From Litchfieldia stipae (GTDB lineage: Bacteria > Bacillota > Bacilli > Bacillales > Bacillaceae_L), in the NCBI RefSeq assembly GCF_014837155.1, contig NZ_JACYHA010000005.1:124001-188000 (forward strand): 64,000 nt of DNA, read 5' to 3'. Below the pieces are notes generated by a model. That model worked only from the letters and a program-made list of their open reading frames with translations. It made no database searches and was not told the DNA's origin. The stretch's first letter is position 1. The number at the start of each line of letters is the position of its first letter. Below, in pieces: positions 1 to 9,217 of the stretch. The translations under genes were made by a program, and so were the position numbers.

Positions 1-2140
1 ATACAATTCCAAAATTAACTGCCTTTGCCTGTCTTCTCATATTAGAAGTAACCTCTTCTGCTTTCACATGAAATACATCCATCGCTGTTTTCGTATGTAT
101 ATCAAGATCATGTCTGAAGGCATCTATTAGGTTATCATCATTAGCAATATGAGCTAATACACGTAATTCAATTTGAGAATAATCGGCAGCAAAGATCACC
201 CAATCACTATGTGAAGGTACAAAGGCTTGTCTAATTTTACGTCCTTCTTCTAATCGAATCGGTATATTTTGTAGGTTAGGGTCGGTTGAGCTTAAACGAC
301 CAGTCTGTGTCAATACTTGATTATAAATGGTATGAACCTTTGACGTGTCGTTATGAACAACCTTTAATAATCCTTCAATATAAGTCGATTGCAATTTCCC
401 AAGCTGACGATAGTCTAAAATATATTCAATGATCGGATGCTTACTTGCAAGTTTCTCAAGGATATCTGCTGAAGTTGAGTAACCAGTTTTTGTCTTCTTG
501 ACGACAGGTAAGCTAAGCTTTTCGAAAAGTATCACTCCGAGCTGCTTCGGTGAATTAATATTAAACTCCTCACCCGCTAGTTCATAAATCTGTTTCTCCA
601 GTGTAGTTAGCTTTTCTGTAATTTCTTTTCCCATCATTTGAAGTCTAGGAACATCTACAGTGATTCCTTCTGATTCCATGTCAGCCAAGATTCTAGCTAA
701 AGGCATTTCTAAATCAGTAAATAATTCATATTGCTCATTTTCCTTTAATTCTTCTTCATATATTTCCTTTAATTTATGTAATGCGATCGCTTTTCTTACA
801 AGATGCTCTGCAAGGATCTTTTCTTCAGGACAGCATCTTTTTGCCCCTTTTCCGTAAACAGCTTCATCTGTTTGAATATCCATGATTCCTTTTGCTTTGG
901 CAATTGTAGCAATATCTTCAAACGTCTGTGAAGGATCAAGGATATAACTTGCAATAAGACAATCGAAATCTACTCCATTTAAATCAATATCCTTCCAGCG
1001 TAGGGCAACAATTGATCTTTTTCCATCATAAACAGTCTTTCTGTTACTCTCATCGGCTGCCCATTCTTTAAATAATGATGACCGGGTGGCAACCTCTGTT
1101 GGAATAAAGTAATAACCATTCTTATTGACGATAGCGATACCTTGTATATCGGATTGATGATAATTCCCTTCCATTACTTCAATAATAATCGTTGAATCTG
1201 TCGTTAATACTTCTTGATTGAGATCTTCAACAAAAGTAAAGTCAATCTCTTCTAATACATGATCTTCCTCAGATTCAACGATGTCCATTTTATCTAATAA
1301 TGAGTTAAAGCCTAATTCTTTGAATAACTCAATCACCTTTTTCTCATCGTATCCTTCATATTGCGTGTCTGGTAAAGAAACTTCAATCGGTGCTTCTGTG
1401 AGAATTGTAGCTAGCTGCTTACTTAGGATGGCTTGTTCTTTAAATTCCTCAAGTTTTTCCTTTAGTTTTTTCCCGCTGACCTTGTCCGTGTTTTCAAGTA
1501 ACGACTCTAGTGTTCCAAATTCTTTTAATAGCTTAAGAGCTGTTTTTTCACCTACACCAGGAACTCCAGGAATATTATCTGACGTATCCCCCATCAGACC
1601 TTTCATATCAATAATTCGTTCTGCTGGAATGCCATACTTTTCTTCAATAAAGGCTGGAGTGTATGAATCTACATCTGTGATCCCCTTTTTTGTAATATCC
1701 ACGGTGACTTTATCTGTTGCTAGCTGTGTTAAGTCTTTGTCACCTGAGATTACTTTGACCTCGAATCCTTCTTTTTCAGCTTGAATTGATAAGGTCCCGA
1801 TAATATCATCAGCTTCATACTTCTCTAGTTCATATCGTTTGATATTATAGGCATCTAAAAGCTCACGTACGAAAGCAAATTGTTCAGATAGCTCTGGTGG
1901 TGTTTTTTGTCGGCCACCCTTATATTCACTAAATGTGGAATGACGGAAAGTTGTTTTACCCGCATCAAATGCAACGAGCATATGGGTTGGTTTCTCATGT
2001 TCAAGGATTCTCATAAGCATCATCGTAAAACCATATACAGCATTCGTGTGAATCCCTTTATCATTATTTAGAAGAGGTAAAGCGAAGAACGCGCGATAGG
2101 CGATGCTGTTCCCATCTATTAACACTAGTTTTTTACTCAA
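1..2140 (-). CDS. polA: DNA polymerase I (partial, C-terminus outside window)
   Basis: Repair and Okazaki-fragment processing polymerase. The visible 713 residues begin at a TTG codon (2138-2140) preceded by an AGGGAGGA ribosome site. The N-terminal third is a 5'-3' exonuclease (IDGNSIAYRAFF, YEADDIIGT, ISGDKDLTQL, GDTSDNIPGVPGVGEKTA). The middle domain carries IEVMEGNYH where active proofreading enzymes have an Asp-x-Glu pair, so 3'-5' proofreading is probably dead, as in other Bacillus and Geobacillus Pol I. The polymerase domain shows TGRLSSTDPNLQNIP and motif A (DYSQIELR). The window edge cuts the gene inside motif B (RRQAKAVNFG), so about 165 residues are missing compared with relatives of about 877 residues. 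Confidence 0.97.
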   Translation of the reverse strand, partial: MSKKLVLIDGNSIAYRAFFALPLLNNDKGIHTNAVYGFTMMLMRILEHEKPTHMLVAFDAGKTTFRHSTFSEYKGGRQKTPPELSEQFAFVRELLDAYNIKRYELEKYEADDIIGTLSIQAEKEGFEVKVISGDKDLTQLATDKVTVDITKKGITDVDSYTPAFIEEKYGIPAERIIDMKGLMGDTSDNIPGVPGVGEKTALKLLKEFGTLESLLENTDKVSGKKLKEKLEEFKEQAILSKQLATILTEAPIEVSLPDTQYEGYDEKKVIELFKELGFNSLLDKMDIVESEEDHVLEEIDFTFVEDLNQEVLTTDSTIIIEVMEGNYHQSDIQGIAIVNKNGYYFIPTEVATRSSLFKEWAADESNRKTVYDGKRSIVALRWKDIDLNGVDFDCLIASYILDPSQTFEDIATIAKAKGIMDIQTDEAVYGKGAKRCCPEEKILAEHLVRKAIALHKLKEIYEEELKENEQYELFTDLEMPLARILADMESEGITVDVPRLQMMGKEITEKLTTLEKQIYELAGEEFNINSPKQLGVILFEKLSLPVVKKTKTGYSTSADILEKLASKHPIIEYILDYRQLGKLQSTYIEGLLKVVHNDTSKVHTIYNQVLTQTGRLSSTDPNLQNIPIRLEEGRKIRQAFVPSHSDWVIFAADYSQIELRVLAHIANDDNLIDAFRHDLDIHTKTAMDVFHVKAEEVTSNMRRQAKAVNFGIV

Positions 2141-2228
2141 AATAAATCCTCCCTAGTTCATTCATGTCATGTCTACATTTTATCATGTTCAGAAAAAGAA
2201 AGGAAAATAACTGATTATCTCTTGAGAC

Positions 2229-2260
2229 AAAAAAAACAGACCCCTAAGGATCTGTTTTTT
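2229..2260 (-). terminator. rho-independent terminator of the csp gene
   Basis: Read on the minus strand, AAAACAGA-CC / GG-TCTGTTTT pair around a short TTAG loop and are followed by a run of T. It lies just after the cold-shock gene stop and before polA, so the two are probably transcribed separately. Confidence 0.8.
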
Positions 2261-2271
2261 CGCTTATATAA

Positions 2272-2472
2272 TTAAGCTTTAGTTACGTTAGCAGCTTGTG
2301 GTCCACGGTTACCGTCAACGATTTCAAAAGTAACAGTTTGACCTTCTTCTAATGATTTGAAGCCTTCGCCTTGAATAGCTGAGAAGTGAACGAATACATC
2401 GTCTCCACCTTCGCGCTCGATGAATCCGAAACCTTTTTCTGCGTTAAACCATTTTACTTTACCTTCTAACAT
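2272..2472 (-). CDS. cold-shock protein, CspB/CspD type
   Basis: A 66-residue single OB-fold (cold-shock domain) protein that binds single-stranded RNA and DNA and acts as an RNA chaperone. RNP1 (KGFGFI) and RNP2 (VFVHF) are intact and the length is typical. A GGAGGAAAC ribosome site precedes the ATG. The 211 bases between this start and hflC hold no gene; they would give a long 5' leader, as is common for temperature-controlled csp mRNAs. The gene is monocistronic with its own terminator. The sequence does not settle which Bacillus paralogue (CspB, CspC or CspD) it corresponds to. Confidence 0.95.
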   Translation of the reverse strand: MLEGKVKWFNAEKGFGFIEREGGDDVFVHFSAIQGEGFKSLEEGQTVTFEIVDGNRGPQAANVTKA

Positions 2473-2683
2473 TTTGTTTCCTCCTAGTGTGTTTGCACAC
2501 AGTGTAATACTATTCTTGCTCTAAGAGATATTTCAAGACGAAAAGCCATTTAGAACTTGTTCTATCCAAACATTCCGAACAAAAATAATTCTTCTTAATT
2601 TTAACAGTAAACCCAAGACTTAGCAAGTATTTATAACAATGATTCGCTATTTTCACGATACTTTTCTTAGTACTGTAGACGAT

Positions 2684-3622
2684 CTACTCCATATAGCCCA
2701 TTAGAATTCTTGCATATGGTGAATCTGATGGTAGAATAATCACTGTTTTATCATTAATTGTCTTCTTATATGAGTCTAGTGTTCTATATAAACTATAGAA
2801 TTCTGGATCTTTCGAGAATGAGTCGTTATATATTCTTGCAGCTTCTCCTTCTCCTTCTCCTCGAATCACTTCAGCTTCTGCTTGCGCTTTTGCCAATAAT
2901 TCAGTTACTTCACGGTCAGTCTCAGCTATGATTCTATTTTTCTGAGCATCCCCCATTGATAGATATTCTTGTGCAGTAGATTCACGCTCAGAAATCATTC
3001 GAGTAAATACAGATTGTTCGTTTTCTGTTGGTAAATCCGTTCGCTTCATGCGAATATCAGTAACAGTAATTCCATAGTTATCTTCTGCTAGTAACTCATT
3101 TACTTTTTCTGTGATACGGTCGTTCAAGCTACCTCGAGATGACTTTTCATCATTGATGATTTCATCATAATTTAATTGACCCAGTTCTGTACGAATGGCT
3201 GAATAAATAAATTCATCTAATTTAGCCTCTGCATTTATGACTGTTCTAGTTGTTGAGATCATTTTAATTGGGTCTTCAACCTTCCAAAGAGCATAATTAT
3301 CAATGATCATTCTCTTTTTATCTTTTGTATTAATCTCAGCTTCCTTAACATCATAAACCATTTGATATTTTGGTAATGTTTCAACCGTTTGAATGAAAGG
3401 AATTGTGTAAGTTAGGCCAGGAGTGGATTTAATTCTCACAACCTCACCAAATTGACGTACTACCTTGTACTCTCCTTCTTTAACAATTAACAAGTTTGTT
3501 AGAATAACACCTAAAAGGACGAAAGTAGCGACTAGTATGATTCCTACTCTCGTATATTTCTTCCATTCTTTATTCCCACGTTCATTAATATCAACAATGT
3601 TTTCATTACTCATTAGTTCCAT
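2684..3622 (-). CDS. hflC: HflC, SPFH-domain membrane protease modulator
   Basis: Partner of HflK. In E. coli the HflKC complex surrounds and modulates the FtsH protease. One transmembrane segment (about residues 26-47) precedes an SPFH/band-7 domain starting EGEYKVVRQFGEVVR, then a charged helical region rich in EAE/AQAEAE ending near SDSPYARIL. It overlaps the end of hflK by 17 bases, which suggests translational coupling. Two starts are possible: the ATG at 3622 or the ATG three codons on at 3613 (MSNENIV). The GGAGG ribosome site is 2 bases from the first and 10 from the second, so the shorter form may be right. Confidence 0.9.
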   Translation of the reverse strand: MELMSNENIVDINERGNKEWKKYTRVGIILVATFVLLGVILTNLLIVKEGEYKVVRQFGEVVRIKSTPGLTYTIPFIQTVETLPKYQMVYDVKEAEINTKDKKRMIIDNYALWKVEDPIKMISTTRTVINAEAKLDEFIYSAIRTELGQLNYDEIINDEKSSRGSLNDRITEKVNELLAEDNYGITVTDIRMKRTDLPTENEQSVFTRMISERESTAQEYLSMGDAQKNRIIAETDREVTELLAKAQAEAEVIRGEGEGEAARIYNDSFSKDPEFYSLYRTLDSYKKTINDKTVIILPSDSPYARILMGYME

Positions 3623-4577
3623 TACCTCCCTCTACAACAGCTGGTGTTTGTTTTTGTTCTTCTAGAGGACGAATCGGAAAATACTTCATCGTGTTTCCAT
3701 CATCATTCATAATATATATTTCTGCACCTGGTAACACTTGGTCAAGTGTTTCAAGAACAAGACGCTGTCTTGTAATTTCTGGTGAATTTTTGTATTCGTT
3801 ATAGAGTTCATTAAAGATCGCAACATCACCACGAGCAATTTCAATACGTGCAGCCTTATCTCCATTAGCTCGTGAAATCAATGCGTCCTTTTCTCCTTCT
3901 GCCTCTTGTGTCCGTTGATTTCTATATTTATTTGCTTCGTTGATTTTCGTATTCATTGTTTCACGAGCATCTGTTACATTCGTAAATGCTTTACGTACAT
4001 CTGCATTTGGTAATTCTACATCTTGTAGTTTTACACCGACAACTGAAATTCCAATTTCATACTTATCAATTAAAGAGGTCAATAGTTCACGTACGTCAGC
4101 TTCGATTTGCGCCTTTCCAGAGGTTAAGGCATCATCTATTTTTGAACTCCCAATAATACTTCTGAGTGAAGCTGATGTTGCATTATGAAGAATTTGTTCT
4201 GGGTCTTCCGAATTAAATAAATAAGTTGCTGGGTCAGTGATTTTCCACTGAACAACTAAATCAGCAAGGACAATGTTCTCATCCCCAGTGATCATTTTTG
4301 TTTCATCTGCATATTCAACAATTTCACCATTACTTTGCTCATATCCAAATTGCAAACTGAAATTCACCTTTGGTAAGACTTCTACTGTTTGAATCGGCCA
4401 AGGTAATTTAAATTTCAATCCTGGCTCTACAATTGGATCACCAGCCTCCCCAAATGTTAAGATGACGGCTTGTTCTGATTCATCTACCGTATACCATGAA
4501 GTTAAAGCAGTAATACCCAAAATAATTACAACAATCGATAATCCTATGATCGTATAAATACGTTTAATACTTATCAT
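3606..4577 (-). CDS. hflK: HflK, SPFH-domain membrane protease modulator
   Basis: 323-residue membrane-anchored SPFH/band-7 protein, expected to assemble with HflC at the membrane. It has an N-terminal membrane helix (about 8-29, IIGLSIVVIILGITAL), then VDESEQAVILTFGE opening the SPFH domain, and a C-terminal helical stretch (NKYRNQRTQEAEGEKDALISRANGDKAARI) that is diagnostic of HflK. The start chosen is the ATG at 4577 with GAGGGG 7 bases upstream; a TTG further out would add six residues but would have to use the ribosome site as coding sequence. A two-gene operon with hflC, separated from phoR by a terminator. Confidence 0.9.
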   Translation of the reverse strand: MISIKRIYTIIGLSIVVIILGITALTSWYTVDESEQAVILTFGEAGDPIVEPGLKFKLPWPIQTVEVLPKVNFSLQFGYEQSNGEIVEYADETKMITGDENIVLADLVVQWKITDPATYLFNSEDPEQILHNATSASLRSIIGSSKIDDALTSGKAQIEADVRELLTSLIDKYEIGISVVGVKLQDVELPNADVRKAFTNVTDARETMNTKINEANKYRNQRTQEAEGEKDALISRANGDKAARIEIARGDVAIFNELYNEYKNSPEITRQRLVLETLDQVLPGAEIYIMNDDGNTMKYFPIRPLEEQKQTPAVVEGGNGTNE

Positions 4578-4682
4578 GTATTTCCCCTCTTTCAATATTA
4601 CTTTTGTTTCTATCTATTTACGATTATATGATAAAAAGGTTTCAAAAAGATTAGTTGCATTTTATTGCCAAAAGATTTGAGC

Positions 4683-4715
4683 AAAAAAAAGAGTGAAGAC
4701 AATTGTCCTCACTTT
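4683..4715 (-). terminator. terminator downstream of phoR
   Basis: On the minus strand AGTGA-GACAATTGTC-TCACT forms an almost perfect hairpin followed by eight T residues. It closes the phoP-phoR unit before hflK. Confidence 0.8.
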
Positions 4716-4805
4716 CAAAATTCCTCCTTGGATGAAGGGGTTCATAAACATAATATAGGTTGTTTATGAAGTTGAAATCAATTTATTGTAAACCTTTTGT
4801 AAAGC

Positions 4806-6542
4806 TTACATCTTTTTTAATGTAATCTTGAAGGTCGTCCCTTCCCCTTGCGTACTCTTCACCGTAATTTCACCGTGATGTGCTTCAACTAAATGCTTAA
4901 CAATTGCTAACCCTAAGCCTGTTCCACCAGAATTTCTAGTTCTTGCTTTATCAACTCGATAAAATCGTTCAAAAATCCTAGATAGTTCTTCTTGAGCAAT
5001 TCCAACACCAGTGTCTGTCACATATACATCTACTGTCTCTTCGTTATTCCTAAGATCAACTTTAATTTTCCCACCTGCAGGTGTATAAGCAATGGCGTTA
5101 TTTATTAAATTTATAAAGATCTGCTTTAACCGATACATATCACCTAATACGTACATCTGATCATGGGTATAAATTAAATCTAATCGAATTTCTTTTTCCT
5201 CTGCTTTACCCTTTAACATAATAAACGCATCTTCAATTAATTCTTTCATGTTGACATGCCCTAGATTTAGCTTAAATCCAAGCTGCTCAACTTTGCTCAA
5301 TTCTAATAAATCTTCAATTAATGTTTTCAAGCGTTCACTTTCCTTCAAAATGATAGACAAGAAGGATTCAAGCGTTTCTCGATCCTCTAGTGCACCATCT
5401 AAAAGTGTTTCAGAAAATCCTTTAATTGAAGTAATCGGTGTTTTCAGTTCATGTGAAACATTCGCTACAAAATCTTTTCTCATTTGCTCAAGTTTTTTCA
5501 ATTCAGATATATCATGAAAAACAAGAACAATGCCCTTCCATTCATCATTTAAACCAATGATTGGTGCACCATATACCTCAAAATGTCTCCGTTCAATTGC
5601 AAATTGAAGTAATAACTGTTTTTTGACTGTTTCTTCTGTCATAAAAATTTCTTCGATTAATGCTTGAACTTCTTTATGATCTATTGCATCATGGTATAGT
5701 CGATTTAGATAGGTTGAGCTTGAAACTGAAAAGATCTCCTTATAGGCACGATTCGCAAGGTTAATATAGCCTCTTCCATCAATCAAGAGAAGACCACTCC
5801 CCATATTCTCAATCAGAGTTCTCAAGCGATCCTGCTGCATTTCATGATCCTTTGTAACCTTCTCTAGATTTCTAGCAAGGATATTTATTGACTGGCTCAG
5901 CATCCCTGTTTCGTCAACACTTTCCTCATAAGTTCTTGCCTTATAATTCCCTTTAGCCAATTCGATGGCCACCTTTGTAGCAGACTCAATCGGTTTCGTG
6001 TATTGAGTTGTGATTTTAACTCCTAACATAATGATTACAACCAAAGCTAGCCCTAAACTCACAATTAGCAACGTCCAAATATGCTGATATACTGTTTTTA
6101 GAGCTTCAACAGGGGAGCTTAAAATCACATACCCAGCCAATTCCTCATTTTTCAATAATGGTGCACCATAATAATAAACATCGTATGTATCATCTACCAA
6201 TTGGAAATTTCCACTTTTCGACAAATGATGGCTAATCACCTGCTCAACATCTGACCCATTCTCTGATGAATGTAATAGTAATTTTCCATTTTCGTCAAGG
6301 ATGGTTATGTCAGCATTAAGTGATTCACTCATTAACTCTAGATTTTTAAGTAAATCAGGATACTGCAACCCTTGATCTCTTACATAAAATTCTACTAAGT
6401 TCGTTTCTTTTTCCATTCGTTCATTAAATGTATTAAGATAGAACCCTTTAAACATTGAACCAAGTAATACTCCGATGCCTATTAGAACGATTAAAATTAA
6501 AGTAATAAAGCCAAAAAGAAGTCGAAAGCGAAACTTATTCAT
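4806..6542 (-). CDS. phoR: PhoR sensor histidine kinase
   Basis: Membrane sensor kinase of the phosphate-starvation two-component system. Domain order in 578 residues: transmembrane helix (about 10-32), extracytoplasmic sensor segment, second helix (about 154-176), HAMP linker (TTQYTKPIESATKVAIELAKGNYKAR), PAS domain (about 237-345), dimerisation domain with the phospho-accepting His in VSHELKTPITS, and an ATPase domain with N box (NLINNAIAYTP), DTGVGI and GGTGLGLAIV. Length and architecture match B. subtilis PhoR. It overlaps phoP by 8 bases, so the two are co-translated. A strong hairpin terminator follows. Confidence 0.95.
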   Translation of the reverse strand: MNKFRFRLLFGFITLILIVLIGIGVLLGSMFKGFYLNTFNERMEKETNLVEFYVRDQGLQYPDLLKNLELMSESLNADITILDENGKLLLHSSENGSDVEQVISHHLSKSGNFQLVDDTYDVYYYGAPLLKNEELAGYVILSSPVEALKTVYQHIWTLLIVSLGLALVVIIMLGVKITTQYTKPIESATKVAIELAKGNYKARTYEESVDETGMLSQSINILARNLEKVTKDHEMQQDRLRTLIENMGSGLLLIDGRGYINLANRAYKEIFSVSSSTYLNRLYHDAIDHKEVQALIEEIFMTEETVKKQLLLQFAIERRHFEVYGAPIIGLNDEWKGIVLVFHDISELKKLEQMRKDFVANVSHELKTPITSIKGFSETLLDGALEDRETLESFLSIILKESERLKTLIEDLLELSKVEQLGFKLNLGHVNMKELIEDAFIMLKGKAEEKEIRLDLIYTHDQMYVLGDMYRLKQIFINLINNAIAYTPAGGKIKVDLRNNEETVDVYVTDTGVGIAQEELSRIFERFYRVDKARTRNSGGTGLGLAIVKHLVEAHHGEITVKSTQGEGTTFKITLKKM

Positions 6543-7254
6543 TCAATTTAGGCTCCTCTAGCTTGTAACCTAAACCTCGTATTGTTTTAATATAAATCGG
6601 TTTTTTTGTGTCTTGTTCGATTTTTTCTCTTAAATGGCTGATATGAACATCAACAATTCTTGTATCACCAGCAAAATCATAATTCCAAACAGCACTTAAA
6701 AGTTGATCACGTGTTAGCACTCTTCCTTTATGCTTAGCCAAATACACCAAGAGTTCAAACTCTTTTGGTGTCAGGTCTAATCTGACATCATTATAGTACG
6801 CCTCATAATGCTCAGGTAAAATTAATAAATCAGCTATGACAATCCTTTCTGAAGGATCACTAGCTTCTTGTTGAATCTCTATATTTTGAGTCATTCTTCT
6901 TAATATAGCCTTCACTCTTGCGACCACTTCTCTTGGACTAAACGGCTTTGTTAAATAATCATCTGCCCCTAATTCTAATCCTAGTACCTTATCGAATTCG
7001 TCGTCCCTAGCTGTTAACATTAAAATGGGAGTAGCAATCTTACGTTGTCTTAATTCTTTACATACCTCGATACCATCCATCGTAGGAAGCATCAAATCAA
7101 GTATAATCAAATCGGGCTGCTCATTTACCGCTTTTTCTAGCCCTTCTCCCCCATCCATGGCTGTTAAAACGTCATAGCCTGCTTGTTTTAAGTTATATTG
7201 AAGCAGGGTCACGATTGATTGTTCATCATCAACTACTAATACTTTTTTGTTCAT
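6535..7254 (-). CDS. phoP: PhoP response regulator (OmpR family)
   Basis: DNA-binding regulator phosphorylated by PhoR. The receiver domain has the acidic pair D9/D10, phospho-acceptor D53 (LDLMLP), T81 and K103 (LTKPFSP). The C-terminal half is an OmpR-type winged helix (LTPKEFELLVYLAKHKGRVLTRDQLL ... VDVHISHLREKIE). The ATG at 7254 has GGAGG 5 bases upstream; an in-frame TTG four codons earlier overlaps that ribosome site and is rejected. 239 residues. The upstream 220 bases contain the operon's control region, but I could not pick out a convincing PhoP box. Confidence 0.95.
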   Translation of the reverse strand: MNKKVLVVDDEQSIVTLLQYNLKQAGYDVLTAMDGGEGLEKAVNEQPDLIILDLMLPTMDGIEVCKELRQRKIATPILMLTARDDEFDKVLGLELGADDYLTKPFSPREVVARVKAILRRMTQNIEIQQEASDPSERIVIADLLILPEHYEAYYNDVRLDLTPKEFELLVYLAKHKGRVLTRDQLLSAVWNYDFAGDTRIVDVHISHLREKIEQDTKKPIYIKTIRGLGYKLEEPKLNE

Positions 7255-7428
7255 AGGTTCCTCCAAGGTAATAGATTAAACCCCAGCATCTGCAAGACTT
7301 GTGTGCTTAATCATACTCATTCGCCACACAAACTTTACTTTGCTTTTTTCTCTCTGTCTATCTTTCATTATATTTGAACTTTTAGAATTGACCAATCTTT
7401 TTATCTTTTTTTCTAAAAATTTCTAAAT

Positions 7429-7463
7429 AAAAAAGAAGACTTCTGAAGTGAAGTCCTCTTTTT
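7429..7463 (-). terminator. terminator of the MaoC-like gene
   Basis: On the minus strand GAGGACTTC / GAAGTCTTC pair across a 6-base loop, followed by TTTTTT. It lies just beyond the stop of the MaoC-like gene, in front of phoP. Confidence 0.75.
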
Positions 7464-7476
7464 ATCGATATTTTAA

Positions 7477-7953
7477 TTAGAAGTTTTCTAGAATTTTCCC
7501 ATCAAGTGGAACTATTTTTTTGGGTGGAGCCACTGTGATTATTCCTGTGACAACTTTATCCCCATGTTCATCTGTTGCTGTTACAGTAATCTCTACAGTT
7601 TCTGTCGGTATATTAACTTTTGTTACCTCTAGTAAGAATTCAACTGTTGCATAATGGTACACATGCTTTGGAAAATTAATTTCCTGCTTAAGAATATGAC
7701 TTCCTGGACCAGGTAAATACTTAGAAACTGCCGAAGTAATAATACCTGTTAGCATGATCGTAGGTACGATTGGTTTTTCAAATGGTGTTTGTGATGCATA
7801 ATCATGTTGAACATATAGAGGGTTAGCATCATTTGTTAAACCTAAAAACAGCAATAAATCTTTGTCCTCTATTTTTTCAGTTAATGATAATTTTTCACCG
7901 ACCTTAATTTCTTCAATCATCCGACCTAATTTCCGTTTTTTACCTAATAGCAT
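7477..7953 (-). CDS. MaoC-like hot-dog fold protein
   Basis: 158-residue single hot-dog-fold protein resembling MaoC / (R)-specific enoyl-CoA hydratases. The hydratase-type segment reads FLGLTNDANPLYVQHDYA; the catalytic Asp is kept, but the His usually seen at the end of DxNPxH is Tyr here. Activity as an enoyl-CoA hydratase is therefore doubtful; it could act as a thioesterase-like or acyl-binding protein. It sits between mdh and phoP, downstream of the citZ-icd-mdh genes, a position where other Bacillus genomes also carry such a gene. A GGAGGTG ribosome site stands 12 bases before the ATG. Confidence 0.8.
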   Translation of the reverse strand: MLLGKKRKLGRMIEEIKVGEKLSLTEKIEDKDLLLFLGLTNDANPLYVQHDYASQTPFEKPIVPTIMLTGIITSAVSKYLPGPGSHILKQEINFPKHVYHYATVEFLLEVTKVNIPTETVEITVTATDEHGDKVVTGIITVAPPKKIVPLDGKILENF

Positions 7954-8139
7954 GAAATAACAGCACCTCCGAAGGATTTACAAAGCTCGTACTTTTCCAT
8001 ATAAAAAAAGCTGCTCCTAAAGTATATGATTAAGCTTCCTTATGTATTTCGTAATATATTCTATATCTTACCAAACGAAGAAATTATATACTACTTTTAG
8101 GAAGTAATCCTTTTAGAAACAACTTATTAACATGGTTCT

Positions 8140-9081
8140 TTATACTAATATCTGCATGACAGTTTTTACTGAGTCTGCGGATTTTTGTAGAGCTGCTTTT
8201 TCTTCTTCCTCAAGTTCGAGCTCGATGATTTCTTCGATTCCATTCCCACCTAGTACAGCTGGTACACCAAGGTAAATTCCCTCATATCCATATTCACCCT
8301 CTAGGTAGCAAATCGCAGGAATCACTCTTCGTTGATCCTTCAGGATTGCTTCAATCATTTCTACTAATGAAGCTGCTGGAGCATAGTATGCGCTTCCATT
8401 TCCTAAAAGGTTAACAATTTCTCCGCCACCTTTACGGGTACGTTCAACAATTGCATCAAGACGATCTTTTGGAATTAACTTTTCTAACGGAATACCACCA
8501 GCATATGAATAACGTACTAATGGAACCATCTCATCACCATGGCCACCTAATACAAAACCAGTTACGTCTTTCACAGAAAGATTAAGCTCAGATGCAACAA
8601 ATGTTCGGAACCTGGCTGTATCTAATACACCAGATTGTCCAATGACACGATTCTTTGGAAAGCCTGATTCTTTGAATACTGTGTAAGTCATCGCATCAAC
8701 TGGATTTGTTAACACAATGATATGACAGTTCGGAGAGTATTTCACCACTTCTTTGGTGACACTCTTCATTATATTTTGATTGGTTTGAACCAAATCGTCA
8801 CGGCTCATTCCTGGTTTACGCGCAATACCAGCTGTGATCACAACAATATCAGAATCTGCTGTCTCTTCATAATTTGCGGTTCCAATGATGTTAGCATCAA
8901 ACCCTAGAACAGGGCTCGCTTCTAGCATGTCTAGTGCTTTTCCTTTTGTCGGATTTTCCATTTGTGGAATATCAACTAACACAACATCTGCAAGCTCTTT
9001 TTGAGCAGTTAAGAAAGCTGTTGTTGCACCAGTAAATCCTCCACCAATGACAGATACCTTTTTACGTTTGAACTGTGTCAT
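8140..9081 (-). CDS. mdh: malate dehydrogenase (NAD)
   Basis: Interconverts malate and oxaloacetate in the TCA cycle. This is the LDH-like Mdh type typical of Bacillus, 313 residues. The NAD-binding loop reads [11 protein letters not shown], the substrate-binding region [22 protein letters not shown] follows, and the catalytic His is in [10 protein letters not shown]. The Arg of the ARKPGM motif marks malate rather than lactate specificity. It is the last gene of the citZ-icd-mdh cluster; a 10-bp-stem hairpin between icd and mdh may reduce read-through, so mdh may have its own promoter as well. Confidence 0.97.
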   Translation of the reverse strand: MTQFKRKKVSVIGGGFTGATTAFLTAQKELADVVLVDIPQMENPTKGKALDMLEASPVLGFDANIIGTANYEETADSDIVVITAGIARKPGMSRDDLVQTNQNIMKSVTKEVVKYSPNCHIIVLTNPVDAMTYTVFKESGFPKNRVIGQSGVLDTARFRTFVASELNLSVKDVTGFVLGGHGDEMVPLVRYSYAGGIPLEKLIPKDRLDAIVERTRKGGGEIVNLLGNGSAYYAPAASLVEMIEAILKDQRRVIPAICYLEGEYGYEGIYLGVPAVLGGNGIEEIIELELEEEEKAALQKSADSVKTVMQILV

Positions 9082-9183
9082 AACCTTTTCCTCCTATTAT
9101 CTTATTTTCAAGCTAGATCCATCTAACAGTTACCTTGTGGACTCTCATTGAAAAATACCCCTTTATAACAAGAAAAAATGGTA

Positions 9184-9211
9184 TGGAGGAAGCCACATTG
9201 TGCTTCCTCCA
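9184..9211 (-). terminator. intercistronic hairpin between icd and mdh
   Basis: TGGAGGAAGC and GCTTCCTCCA form a perfect 10-bp stem with an 8-base loop, 7 bases after the icd stop on the minus strand, and ACCATTTTTT follows. It looks like a terminator or attenuator inside the TCA operon, or an mRNA 3'-end stabiliser. Confidence 0.6.
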
Positions 9212-9217
9212 CATAAA

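Noticed and set aside
1281-1784. 167-codon open frame on the plus strand inside polA
   Set aside because: It is the antisense of the conserved 5'-3' exonuclease and its composition (Ser/Phe/Ile rich) is that of a shadow frame; no ribosome site.
8020-8135. Extended inverted repeat between mdh and the MaoC-like gene
   Set aside because: TCCTAAA-GTATAT pairing over a 60-base loop is imperfect and AT-rich; a terminator is possible but could not be supported well.
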